The position numbers and the translations under genes are program-made. From Nymphaea colorata (Eukaryota > Streptophyta > Magnoliopsida > Nymphaeales > Nymphaeaceae): a DNA stretch of 64,000 nucleotides. The notes beneath the pieces are model-generated. The model was given only the letters and a program-made list of their open reading frames with translations, had not been told where the DNA came from and ran no database searches. Positions 14,647-26,000 of the stretch are shown here, one piece after another. The stretch lies in the NCBI RefSeq assembly GCF_008831285.2, contig NC_045149.1, positions 9,700,417-9,764,416 of the forward strand, given 5' to 3'. Each line of letters begins with the position of its first letter. Position 1 is the first letter of the stretch.

Positions 14647-15124
14647 TATTAACCCACAACATAATAGACTCAGCAGATCCATGAAGGTCGCTGGAAGTGA
14701 TAACCTGCAAGCTCACACGTCTGCAGCTCGAGGAGATCTCGCCCATATCAGATCCACAATCATAGATACAAGAAATCACGTACATACCAAAGATAATTCC
14801 CAGGCCAACAAGACTACAGCTGGAGGAGATCTCGCGCTCATATCAAGAGCAAAATTATAGCTACAAAAGATGATGGTAATCTATGTATAGCAATAGAAAA
14901 AGGGGAAACATGTGATTCTGTAATTCAATCAAACCCCAACAAATATGGAATTGATAGACATATAAATTGAATATAAAAGAAAATCTCTTGTCTTGTAAAA
15001 TTTAACAAGAAAGAGATACCTTCTATCATGGATGTAGACCAAAGGTCGAACCACGTTAAAATCTTTGTCGTCTTCTTTTTTTTCTCTCTCTATCACATTT
15101 TTCTTCCTGGCGTGTGGTTTTGTT
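14647..15124 (+). repeat. 3' LTR of the copia element
   Basis: About 478 bp, starting TATTAACCCACAAC and ending just before the GAGCT target duplication. It has one full 93-bp internal unit plus a partial one, and about 20 bp near 14866-14886 that the 5' LTR lacks. Confidence 0.9.
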
Positions 15125-15248
15125 GAGCTCAATTGTCCATCCTGCAGAAAACCTCAACAATATACGTTTTAAAGGACTTGAATCGACAAAAAATAAAAAT
15201 GAGATTTCGTGTACCAAAGGAAGTGTACCTCAATGAGCAGGTGAGTGC

Positions 15249-15434
15249 AATGTTTTGACATCAAAATCAAGCCAAGCTTAAGGATCTGGGACCTTCCTAT
15301 CATCTCTTGTGTCATTGGAAACATCACCATCAGGCATATGAGTCTAATGCTTTGACATCATAGACAACCAAACTTAAGGATTCGGGGCTCCTATCGTCTC
15401 TTGTGTCATTGGAAACATCACTATCGAGCATGAC
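15249..15434 (+). repeat. Tandem duplication, about 94-bp period
   Basis: Two imperfect copies share TTTGACATCA at the left and CTCTTGTGTCATTGGAAACA at the right (at about 15304 and 15398). No coding content. Confidence 0.85.
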
Positions 15435-17050
15435 ACGACTTGAATCAGGGCAAAGGTTAATATCTTAACTAGGTTCCTTTATGATCGATTTGTGATGAAG
15501 GATATAAGGCTTATAATGATGGCCCAGCAACCTGTACTTTGGTCCAATAAGATTTTACAAGGAACTGTGAAGAATAGTGGTGCTTTTTTATTTCATAGTA
15601 GATTTTGTCATCTTGAACGCAGTGGATGTGGACCACATCCTTCAACCAACCACCATATTGGTTGTCCCTTCATATAGCTGATGCTTGTGTTAACTATCAC
15701 ACAAAAAGCAAAGAATGTGGTTTTTCGAAAGAAGAAGTTTTGGCTTAACTGGGACATGCACACTACAAGTTAAATAATATTCAACTTGCTGAGAAAACTT
15801 CCATTTATTAAATAAAATAATAATGAACACTATCAATGAATAAAATAATTAACTGACAACATCACCCACCACATTTAGCCCATTCTAAATGAGGGCAGTC
15901 CATGAGAAAGTTTGTGATCCCTAACGTAGAAATAGTTATTTCTTTTTCCTTTTCTATTTAAGTTGTTGTTCTAAGCTAAATAAACCAAAGGGAAGTTGAA
16001 AGATTGAACTTGCAGTTGGATTTGGATCGATTAAATACATAAAAACTGGATCTGAAAGAGATCTGATTCAACCAACACAGAAATTTGTCCAACACAAGAT
16101 GAATCATAGACCTTTGGCCTTAAGATAGTTTAGTATTTAAGAAGAAGTAAAATCAAACAGGTTAACCAAGCTTGGATATGCAAGTTCACAAGTTTTTTGG
16201 AGAAAACTAGATGTGAAAAAACATAAAATTGACGAATAATAACATGAATGACCATGCAAAACTATTTGAAAATTACTGAAATAACAATGAACAAGGTTTA
16301 ATTGTTTGGGCCGAACATGGAACCAGCACAAAAGGACCACAAAGACCTTTACCAAAAACAAAAATGAAAAATTACCTTTTATATGGGGCTCAATTAGCCA
16401 ATTAGGGTGGTTTGAGTGGATAGGACACAGAGATTATGTGTTAGAGGCTGAACGCACAACACAGTCTCGAACAACAACCATACTTGTTCAAGCTGTGTGC
16501 CTCAGTAACTGTTTCCTGCCATTAAGACTTAATTGTTGAGGCAAAGATCAGCTAAATACATCAGAAATCAGATTCAATCTTACAAATAAAAAAAGGTCTC
16601 AAAACCATGTCAGCTAACTTGTGTATCTATAATTGCCATTTAAGTTTACACGTGCAAAGACATCCATTCTTAATAAGCCATATGATTAGTGTCATATCAT
16701 GTCATTATTTGTAGGTTATAAACAACATTGGTTTCAGAAAAAAAGCTGAAGTTAAATTTGACTTATCTTCTTTTGGTGTAAAAATGATGAAGAACCAAAA
16801 GCAGTTATATATATCACATAATACTTCAGTTGCTACACCAAACAAAGAGGAAATAGATGACTATGAGAGTTACCAAGCAAAAGCTAGGCAAAAGAGATAT
16901 TTGAAGGAGAGAGAAACCACCTAAAAATCACAACATACAGTCACAACCATTATAGCCATTTGCACTATAAAATTTCGTAGTGACCAGATAGGTCAAAAAA
17001 ACAAGCATGGTTAGACATGAACACTTAAGGACTACTAGATCAGGCACATA
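15435..17050. other. Intergenic, no recognisable gene
   Basis: AT-rich sequence with short unsupported frames. No transposon domains, terminal repeats or promoters were recognised. Confidence 0.45.
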
Positions 17051-17059
17051 TAGCATCAA

Positions 17060-17890
17060 GTCATTCAATGGACTGACACTCATTTCTAGAATGGATGGTT
17101 TCACAAACAAATACAAAAGATAACTGTGTTGCACCAATTATATAAGCAAATAACAAGCAAAATGCCAAAATCAATAGGTTATTGTCCACGACTATGGATG
17201 CAACCTTTGTAGCTTTTGAACAACCAAGTACAAGAGAGGTGTTACTTCCAAGATATTGCAGAACTTTTTCGACAAGTTCACGATGCATACTCCCATTTGG
17301 AAATTAAATAATTGTCTCTGAAGCATGTTAAGGATATAAAATTGTTAATAGGGAAAGCGTCCATAGCACATTACGTGTAAAATATATTACCTGATCATTA
17401 CCACACAAGTTTGGTGGTAAATGGATCAAATTCCCTATGAGCTTTCAAAATATTTGGTTGTTCATAGCTCACATCTCTCAGTGCTTGCAGAATACTAAAC
17501 TTGTCAATTTGACACCTAGAAGAGGCAATACATTTACAAAATAAACTATGTTGTCTATAATATACAAGTAGCAACATGATGTGCACTAATCTTGTGGCTT
17601 ATCAACATTGGAAAAAATATTGGAATATGCATATGACAAAAAGAACGAGAACTATGTCAAACATTTATGGCTTAAAAGGATGGAATTTGGCTTCATGAGA
17701 GTCAAATGCAAAAAAACAATCTTGATTTGTCCATACGTGCGGAGAAACTCACATTAGGAACAATGACATTATAGTGACACTAAAACCGTACAAATATATA
17801 AAATGCTCAACACCTTAACAATGATAGGAGACTTGAACTGGATGACACGGTGAATGTCCCCATTCACAGCATCAGTTGCATTTGACTAAA
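17060..17890 (-). pseudogene. Exon-like fragments of an unidentified gene, minus strand
   Basis: Three minus-strand segments read like exons. (1) About 17811-17886 encodes SNATDAVNGDIHRVIQFKSP, preceded by a pyrimidine-rich TTTTAG and followed by AAG|GTGTTG. (2) About 17391-17515 is preceded by CTCTTCTAG and followed by CAG|GTAATAT; it encodes FSILQALRDVSYEQPNILKA and EFDPFTTKLV, then hits a stop after an apparent one-base shift. (3) About 17210-17310 encodes NGSMHRELVEKVLQYLGSNT and SLVLGCSKATK, with AAAG|GTTGCA after it. I do not recognise the protein. It could be a decayed gene copy or chance. Confidence 0.3.
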
Positions 17891-20353
17891 AGACATATGC
17901 TTATTTTGTTAAAAGCCTTTGCTATTAATAAAGGATACCACATGTTGCCAAATGCATGTAAATTTGCAAATACAAGCCGCTTGAAAGACAAGCTTCGACA
18001 TTATCTATTTTTCTTTTGGCTTTAAGTTCACGAAACTAAAAAACTAGATATCATGCATCAGATCTAAGGATGCACCTAGGCTATGGTGTAGAACCTTCTA
18101 TCCTACTAGTGAATCCATGACAGACAAGACTTGAGGTTGACAGAATCCTTTGCAATTAATTTCAGTTTGGAAATGGAAGAAATGTTTTTGTGTGAGAGAG
18201 AGAGAGAAAACTAAAACCAATTACTGCTTAAAAACATGACACAGTGTTGGAAAGGACAAACCTACTTATATGCTTATCCATCCCATAACTGAACTTCTAA
18301 ACTGTTCAGGCCAACTACAAAATGCATATCTTGAGGAGCCCAGCTGTTATCACCCCAAATTTTTTTCACAAGGCTGTATTCTATTCTTAGACCCTAAGCC
18401 AAATCCTAGACCCAAAACAAGTTCGCGATTATTTGATCCAAAATGAATTTATAATTCCTTGTTCGAACCTAAACACAAGATATAAATCCAAAATCCAACT
18501 CTCAGATCCGAATTAGATCCAAAATTCAAATTTAAATCTAAATCAAGCATTTCAAACTTAAATCCAAAACTGAGATCAAAGTGACAAAATTTGGTGCTAT
18601 GAGCATCGCGTGCACATATACGGACCTTCCCTTTGTTTTATGTTTTGTTCTCACGCCAAGGCATGTTTTTAAGCCCAAATCACTCACTAGAACACATCGG
18701 CAACCAATTAAACCCAATTCGGATTTAAAATGATCCCAGAGTCAATCAAAATAGAGTCAGCCGCCCATTTATAACAAAACCAATTTTTTTACACATTTTA
18801 AATAAAAAACTTTTATGCTTCTTATATAAAGAACCCTTCTTATATAAACGAGCCTAGAGTCACTCAAAATAGTGTCGCGTGATCGTGTCGAGCACCACAC
18901 ACCACGCAATGCACGATCATGCACCGCGTGAGGCACGATCGCAAGTGATCGCGCCATTCGCCAAAGCACCTGGCGTTGTTGTGCCCCGAGCCGGCGCTGC
19001 ACACTACGCAAGCCCCATTTCCATGCTTCAACCGCCCCTTGGGGGTGATTTTGGGCATGTTGGGTGGGCATTAGCGCTACCCACACCCCAAAGGAGTATT
19101 TACAGTGCTAATGGCCAATGCCACTTAGTCAAAACCTATTTAAAAGAAATTAAAAATTATTCAAAAATATTTGGAATTCGCATGAAAATCTTGTTAAATT
19201 CAGAAAAATTCAAATTTTAAGTTTTGGCTCCAAAGCTCTCTAGAAGTACCCCAACAATCTTCTCCCTTGGGCATGAACTAACCCTTGGGGAACTTTTAGT
19301 GCTTTCTCATTTGAAGTTTTAGAGTTTTTTCTTAGTTTTTTCTGTCCATTTCTCTCTTCTTTTCTTCTTCTTCTTCTCCAACCTCAAGAGCAAGCTTTTC
19401 CATGCTCAAACTCTTCAAGGCAGCATGAAGAGATTTTTTGGGGTGGATATCCTCATCATCTTGGAGTTTTATCCTAAGCAACCCTATGATTATTCAAAGA
19501 AAGATGCTCATCTTTAATATCATTCATCTTCAAAGTATGCAGTTCTCTTGTTTTGATTTTTCTCATTTACTCTTGCCACTTCCCCATGGCTATGCAAGAA
19601 AGATCAAATGATTTCCTATCTGGAATCAAGAGCTACATCTTGAGTGCACCGGGAGTTTGAGCAAGGCGAAATAAATTATATTTCTTCATTTATTTTCAAA
19701 ATATGCTTGATATATTGCTTTATTCATCACTTATGCTTGAAATGATGTTCATGCATGATGTAGTAATTTTTCCTAATTAATGAGCAAATGCACAGTGAGA
19801 ATAAGTGTTTGGGGTTGGGATTTCTTCATTCTTGTATTGGTTTTTGAGGCTGGGATTTGCCCAACCCGAAAAAGCCCTTCACGTATATGTACATATTAAT
19901 ATGGATTATTCATGTCATTCTCATACTTAGTTTCTTTGTTAATCACCCGATTAGGGCCTCCAATGAGTGCTTTCTTACGTTGTTCTCTATTTCATGTATG
20001 TTTTATTTTCTTTCATATCCAATGGTGGGAGAAATCGATTTTTTTTGTAATAGTTATGATTTTATGTTTACATACAATGATATTTGAAACTATGTTTTCC
20101 AAGAAATTTTTGAAAGCATGAACCCCCTTTAATGAAGCCTTGGAGAGTTAGCATAGCTCTTGCATGAGTCCAAGTTTATCTCCGGCCTATATAAAAATTG
20201 AAGTCGGATATTTTCAAGCATTTCTTGATTTTAACTCTAATTTAGACATATATGTATATACATGTCATATATGTATATGTGCACATGACTATCTCTCTTT
20301 GTCCTTATTTTTTATGATTTAACGTATTCATTTACAAATTCTCATATACGTGA
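17891..20353. other. Intergenic; possible LTR-like start near 18345
   Basis: Around 18345 the sequence TGTTATCACCCCAAAT resembles the start of some gypsy LTRs. It is followed by a stretch rich in GATCC and AAATCC words (18400-18560) and a short GC-rich block with repeated CGATC (18880-18990). No partner LTR was found and no host gene is supported. Confidence 0.25.
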
Positions 20354-20409
20354 ATATATATACATGTATATATATATATAAGTATATATATATATATATA
20401 TATATATAT
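20354..20409. repeat. TA-rich microsatellite
   Basis: Interrupted (TA)n run within a region of several ATATATGTATAT-type words, followed by a TCTCTTTT-rich tract to about 20700. Confidence 0.85.
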
Positions 20410-21429
20410 CTAGAGTCTCATTTTCTCTAGAAGAATCTCTTTTTCTCTAAAATCTTTGTCTTTCTAAAATCTTCTTTTCTCTCTGCATTTGATTTAAACT
20501 TCCTCTTTGCAAGCTTTCATATATGTATCCATACGTATATATGTATATATAAGTATGTACATGTATACATATCCCTCTCTCTTTTAAATTATTTGTTTTG
20601 TGATTTTCAAAATCTCTTTCTCTCTCTCTTTCTCCGTCCTCTTGTATTCAAGTCTTTCCTCTTTTCGATTCTTTTAAATATTTTTCTCTCATAATCTTTT
20701 CATTTGCCGACTTCATCAAAATCAAAACTCAAGTAATGACCCAATATTGGAATCACAATTGATGGTCTACAACCCCATTTCATTTTTAAAAACTGTTCTC
20801 TTTTCATAAAAGTGTTTATGGCAATTATTTAAATAAAAATGAGAAGCTTAGATCTATATGATGGTAGGAATGCCTATAGATGAATGTTGTGGTAGAAATG
20901 AATGATTTGCTTCTAATCATGTAGGGCTAATGCATTCATACATTCACTTTCACTTAAAATCAGAAATGATCACAAGCATCTCTCTAAAAGAATTTGAGTA
21001 AGATGAAATGGAGCTCTAGATAGGTAGCAACTGAATTAGAGCAAAATCTCAAACACATTTAACTTCTTAAGAGAACACTAAATTGACTTCAAAAGTGATT
21101 TTCAAGGGTTTCTAAATGATATTTGTAAAGATCCTCCAATTCAATATTTTGCTCAAATCAAAGTAAATGACTCTTCAAAAACTTTCTCAAAAATTTGAAA
21201 TATCAAGTCTTCAATATTTTCTCAAACATCACACCACATTTAGAATGAAAAAGATGTTTAAGCAAAAACGAAATGCATCAAAAATGAACATAGTTCTTCG
21301 ATTGCTTACCCCCGATAAAGGCATCGGAAATGGTCAATCTTCATACCGACGGGCTAGTCCCTTTTCTCTCTCATTTCAAAATAAAACCTCATTTTTTTGA
21401 AGCACTCCAAAAACCAAAAAAAAATTGAG

Positions 21430-23090
21430 GATGCAAACACCAGCTTATGCTTGTGATTGGGCCATTCAATGTATCTATAAAGATTAACTCAGAAACAGTC
21501 TCATTTGATGTGTCACAGGCAAAGATGGAATACCCAAGAGCAATAGCTAAAGCGTTACTGCTGCTTCAATTAAGTGATTTAGATAATAGTAGAAAACCAC
21601 AAATGCATTATGGTTCTCCAAGACATCATAGAAAAGGCAAACCACAAATAGTGAAAACTTGTGTGCAGTAGTCAAGGGTATTCAGCCAATTCCACATTTT
21701 TCAGTATAATGAAGGCCTTGAGAGGGTGCTGAGGTGGGAACCATAATATAGCAAGGATAAAGAATGTTATTGTGGTGTCAAGGTTGTAGTTTTGGCCTCA
21801 AGCAAATCTGCAAAGCATTTTAAACACCTGCCAAACCCTCGATACAACCACCAGATTGTGAGTTCAAGCAATTACCAGCTATACTGAAGTACGTTTTCCC
21901 CAAGAACAAGACACTCCATTATCACATTAGACATACAACTAAAGATCAAGAGAAGCAATTAATTTAGGTTATGAGCAAGCATAAGGTGATCATAGGGTGA
22001 CCTTTAGTGGATCCGAGTTGATTATTCCATCTTTTGCATACACTGAATCATACTTGAAGATGGAGCTAATCCTTCAAGGTAGATGTAGAGATGTCTCAAT
22101 CCCCACATGTAGGATGGCATCAATACACAGGTCATGAAATTATTGGATGAGTGAGTAACATATCTTATTTCTAATAGTTAGTTGGTGAGACCAACACAGA
22201 TTGTGTCTAATAAGCTTAGCATCACCATTATGCAAAACAAGAAAAGAGTGACCATGCCATAGGGAGCTTGACTAGGTAGTGAGCCTAGATAAGCTATAGA
22301 AAGCACAATGAAGTGATGTGAAAGGACCATATCCCATTTCCCTTCAATCATATGATCATGAATAAACTAGTAGGCTAGAGTTACTTTTGTTTATTTTTTG
22401 GGATGTTCAGCTACCATTGGGCTATATAATACCATAAAAACCTTCTATGATGAAGATGGCAATCTTCCCTTACTTGGTAGTAAGTTCATTAGAACCTTCA
22501 TGGATGACTCTTTCATTTATAAAACTTCATTTGAGAATTGTTTCCTAAAGTTGAAAAAGGTTCTCAAGAGATGTCAAGAGAAGAGACTTGAGAAGAGTTA
22601 TTTTTTGGTACAACTCAACAAAGCATATTTAGTGGATGCATCAGACCTAAATGTGGTTTCACGGTAGACAAGTCTAAGTGTAGTCTATTGTCAAATTCAC
22701 TCCACCGACCTTGGTACTTCAAGTTAAATTGTTCCAAGGTTATGTATGATTTTACAAGCAGTCAAGTCAAGATTTTTACAATAATGTTAGATTGCTTTGC
22801 AAACTGTGTATGAAGGAGCATGCCTTTGATTTTAATCAGTAGTGCTTGAACGCTAACAATATCTTGAAAAAAGACTTGATCTTTGTCATCCATTTGGTGT
22901 TCTTTCAATTGAAAAGCCTAGGTTGATGAGTAAGAATCATGAAACTTAGGTTGATGAGTACTATGATGTTCCTACTTTAAGGTATTTGATGGATAAGAAT
23001 AACGAAAACCCTAGGTTGATTCATTGGATATTACTACTAGAAGAATTTGCATATAAAAATGCATCCATTTACTAACACATAAAATGAAAG
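21430..23090 (+). pseudogene. Ty3/gypsy pol relic (Athila/Tat type): protease, RT and RNase H remains
   Basis: A probable protease-end segment (IKINSETVSFDVSQAKMEYP, 21447 onward) is followed by RT remains in broken frames: VMKLLDE, then RPTQIVSNK near 22135-22205. The best stretch is at 22398-22640, with KFIRTFMDDSFIYKTSFENC and LKKVLKRCQEKRL; this holds the catalytic box, as FMDD where YVDD or FMDD is usual in this clade. RNase H remains include VDASDLNVV near 22640 and [17 protein letters not shown] near 23005-23060. These enzymes copy element RNA into DNA. Many stops and shifts make it inactive. No LTRs or integrase could be placed. Confidence 0.78.
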
Positions 23091-26000
23091 TGTTAGTAAA
23101 AGTAAGGCTTTTGGTAATGCTTTTTCTAAAAACAACTAGGTTTGTATCTTGGAGACTTATTAGGTCTAAAGAAGGATATAGAGCTCAATAAAATGCATAG
23201 GGCTTAGTAATTGGACGGCTATTTGGTTGAAAAATAAAAAAACAATATGAGAGAAAAAAATAAAAAAATGTGTACTATCGAAATAAAAACTTGTTTTGTA
23301 CAATTCATTCTAGAATTGAAAATGAAAAGAGGATAAAAAAATTGTATTTTAATTTGTGATATAAAGTATAAGTTATCTTCATCTTTTGAAAAGATTTTTG
23401 AAAAGTTAACTACTATGGATATATTGATCTTTTTTACATCTTATCGAGCACAATTGCATAAAATATCAATTAAGCTTATACTATATTGCCAAATGATTTT
23501 ATAAATCATTGCGCATTCTCAATATTGGTATTTGTGGGTACCATTTTAAAAATGCTTGCCAGATCTTCCTTGTCCACTTGAGTGAAAGATAAGAATTAAA
23601 GGCCTTGTCACATATACTAAAAAGAAATTACAATTTCTACAAATGTAAGTTAGGAAAATTAAGTTATTGTATAATAAGGTGTGTATGTTTGCTTTTCTTG
23701 TTTTCTTCTTGTTTGCTTTGCTTCTTAGATTTTTTTTTTTTATTGACTAAGTTTTAGTGTTGTTCAAGGACAAGCTACATCTATGGATGATGGATTTTGA
23801 TTATAGATTAAGTGTATTACTTCTTACAACATCTTTCATACATGTTTGTGCTTTTTATTTCTCAAATATTAATCTTTTTATTCAATCATATCCATTTTGA
23901 TGTTGCAAAGGACACCCCTTTCGTAGACTTGGTGCTAAACTTGTGCTTTGGCCAATCAAGAGGATAGAGCCTTTTTTTCTTCATTCTCAACATTCAAAGA
24001 CATTATAATGTTGTTTGGGGTCATGCACAGGCATGGGTGTTTTTTGAGGACACAAAAGTGGACATGGAAGTTGTAGCTTAATTGGGAGTTTCAATTCGGC
24101 ATTATTTGGCGACTCAAAGGTTAGTTCTCCCATTTTTCTTGTGTTTTGGAAATGTTTATGCATTGTAGGTATGTATTACACTGTATTTGTATTTTTTGTT
24201 AAAAAGCTTTTACTTTAGGGTTATCGTCAAAAAACCTGGAGAAGATCTTGTTGCTGGTGGCTACTCTAGTCATGAGCAATATAGATTCGAACCTGCCAAT
24301 TGGTGACCAATTTCTTTCACAAAATACCATGTGGCAGTTCTGTCTAGTTTCAATCATTCAGTTTCAGCTTGTCACATGTTATAACTCCACCAATAGTTTG
24401 TTGGCCAGTCATTAAATTTTTGGCAATTATATTAATCCAAAGCCTGAATTTCCAATCTATTTTCATTAGGCTTGTGTGATGTAGCTGTCAGCATCTATTG
24501 GTAGCCATGGTCAAATTAAGTTTTACTCTGTTTTTTTATTGCCTTTCAAATTTAGTTAGATAATTCTATGGTTAATTACATTAGGGCTTGATAATCATGC
24601 CATATGATTAACTTATGGTTTCCTTCCTTATTTCTGTAAGGTTGTATCATGTTCATCATATGTGGACATTTCTTCAAATCTGCAAGAGGACAAATAACAT
24701 GCATAGGTTGAGCTATGAGTTTTTCATAACTTTTTGTTTGTGTAATTGATAGGTTTTAGGAGAACGTTCTAAAGTTTTCTTTAGTAGGCAGTTAATGGTT
24801 TGTGTTATTGTTACTGTTTTGTGCCACAGCATTTTGCATTGTATTGCTAGTTATGTTATGCATTGAGCTAGTGGTTACTAGTTAGTGTGTTGCAGGTCAT
24901 TTGGAGTCCGGTTTAGTAGAGAAAAGAGTTGGAACTACAATGATTTTGCTGGATTTGCTGCAATATTGCAGCCGACAACTGCAAGTTCCTCTTTGCTAAC
25001 AATTGTATTTTATTACTTCCTTTTCATTTTGTTCTTGTCCAAGCCTAATTTTTTCATCTATGTACTTCTTGTCCAAGGCTTTATACTTCTTGTTAATGCA
25101 TGAAATACACGTCGGGACCCTCCTAAAGAGGGTGGAAGTTGTCTCCCCTGGCCAAATTCTCTTATTAAAGCTTATCACCAATAAAGTTATCTAAGGTTAC
25201 ATTTGAGGAACTTAGGGTTGATAATTGCATCCAAATAGATTCATTGTATAATAGGAAATTGCAAGTTTTGTTGATCCAAATCAGGATTTTAATGTTCTTG
25301 ATCCAGACTTACTCGACAGTTTACTCAAGCTTATTTCTTAGGATTGGGAGTTATTGGGGTTACATTCGGACCTTTTCAATAGAATTGATTTTTTCTATTA
25401 ATTTTGTGTGTTTAAGTTTGGGAAAAGGTCCTATCAATTTTTTAGGCTTCTAACAAGGTTTGGATCATGTTCTTTGTCTAAAACTATCATAGGCTTCATT
25501 TAACTTTATCCATTTCCATTCATTATCATGTTTGATTGTATTTTCTATAAGTCTAGAGTGTTTGGGAGTGCTCTAATCTTTTTCCATGTTGAGACTTGCC
25601 AGAGTTGGCCGCAATCCTGTGAAATCATGGAAACCCTAGCTAGGACTCTGTATAGTGCCAAGTAGGGCGTTTTGAGAATTTTTAGTGAAAGTTGCATATG
25701 ATTTCATATATTTCACTTAATTTCTGATTCCATCACATTCTATAATATGTTTAGAGGTTAATGAGTTTGATATTGGACTTTGAGGTTATAGGTTAGAGAA
25801 TCAATCACATCCATCAACTATAGTTAGGGCAGTTTCATTCTTTTGCATCTAGTTCATGTTAATCATTTGTTTTTGTGCTACTTTCTGGTATTGGTATGAG
25901 TCTAATCATGTCCTAGGATGTGCCTGGTCAAGTATAGGTTGTTCATATGTTAAGAGGGTCCAAGTTAGAGTCAACATGTGCAGTCATGTCACAAATTACG

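Larger units (their letters stand above)
9849..15129 (+). mobile_element. Ty1/copia LTR retrotransposon, nearly full length, inactive
   Basis: The element is bounded by a 5-bp target duplication, GAGCT, at 9849-9853 and 15125-15129. It contains a 5' LTR, a primer binding site TGGTATCAGAGC (initiator tRNA-Met type), gag, protease, integrase, reverse transcriptase and RNase H in copia order, a polypurine tract and a 3' LTR. The LTRs start TATTAA rather than the usual TGTTA and differ visibly from each other, so the insertion is not recent. Coding regions carry several stops and at least two frameshifts in the RT region. It could be moved only by proteins from related copies. Confidence 0.93.

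Noticed and set aside
24104-24125. Gypsy-type primer binding site (TTTGGCGACTC)
   Set aside because: The match is short and neither an LTR end nor gag follows; mentioned only in the stretch description.
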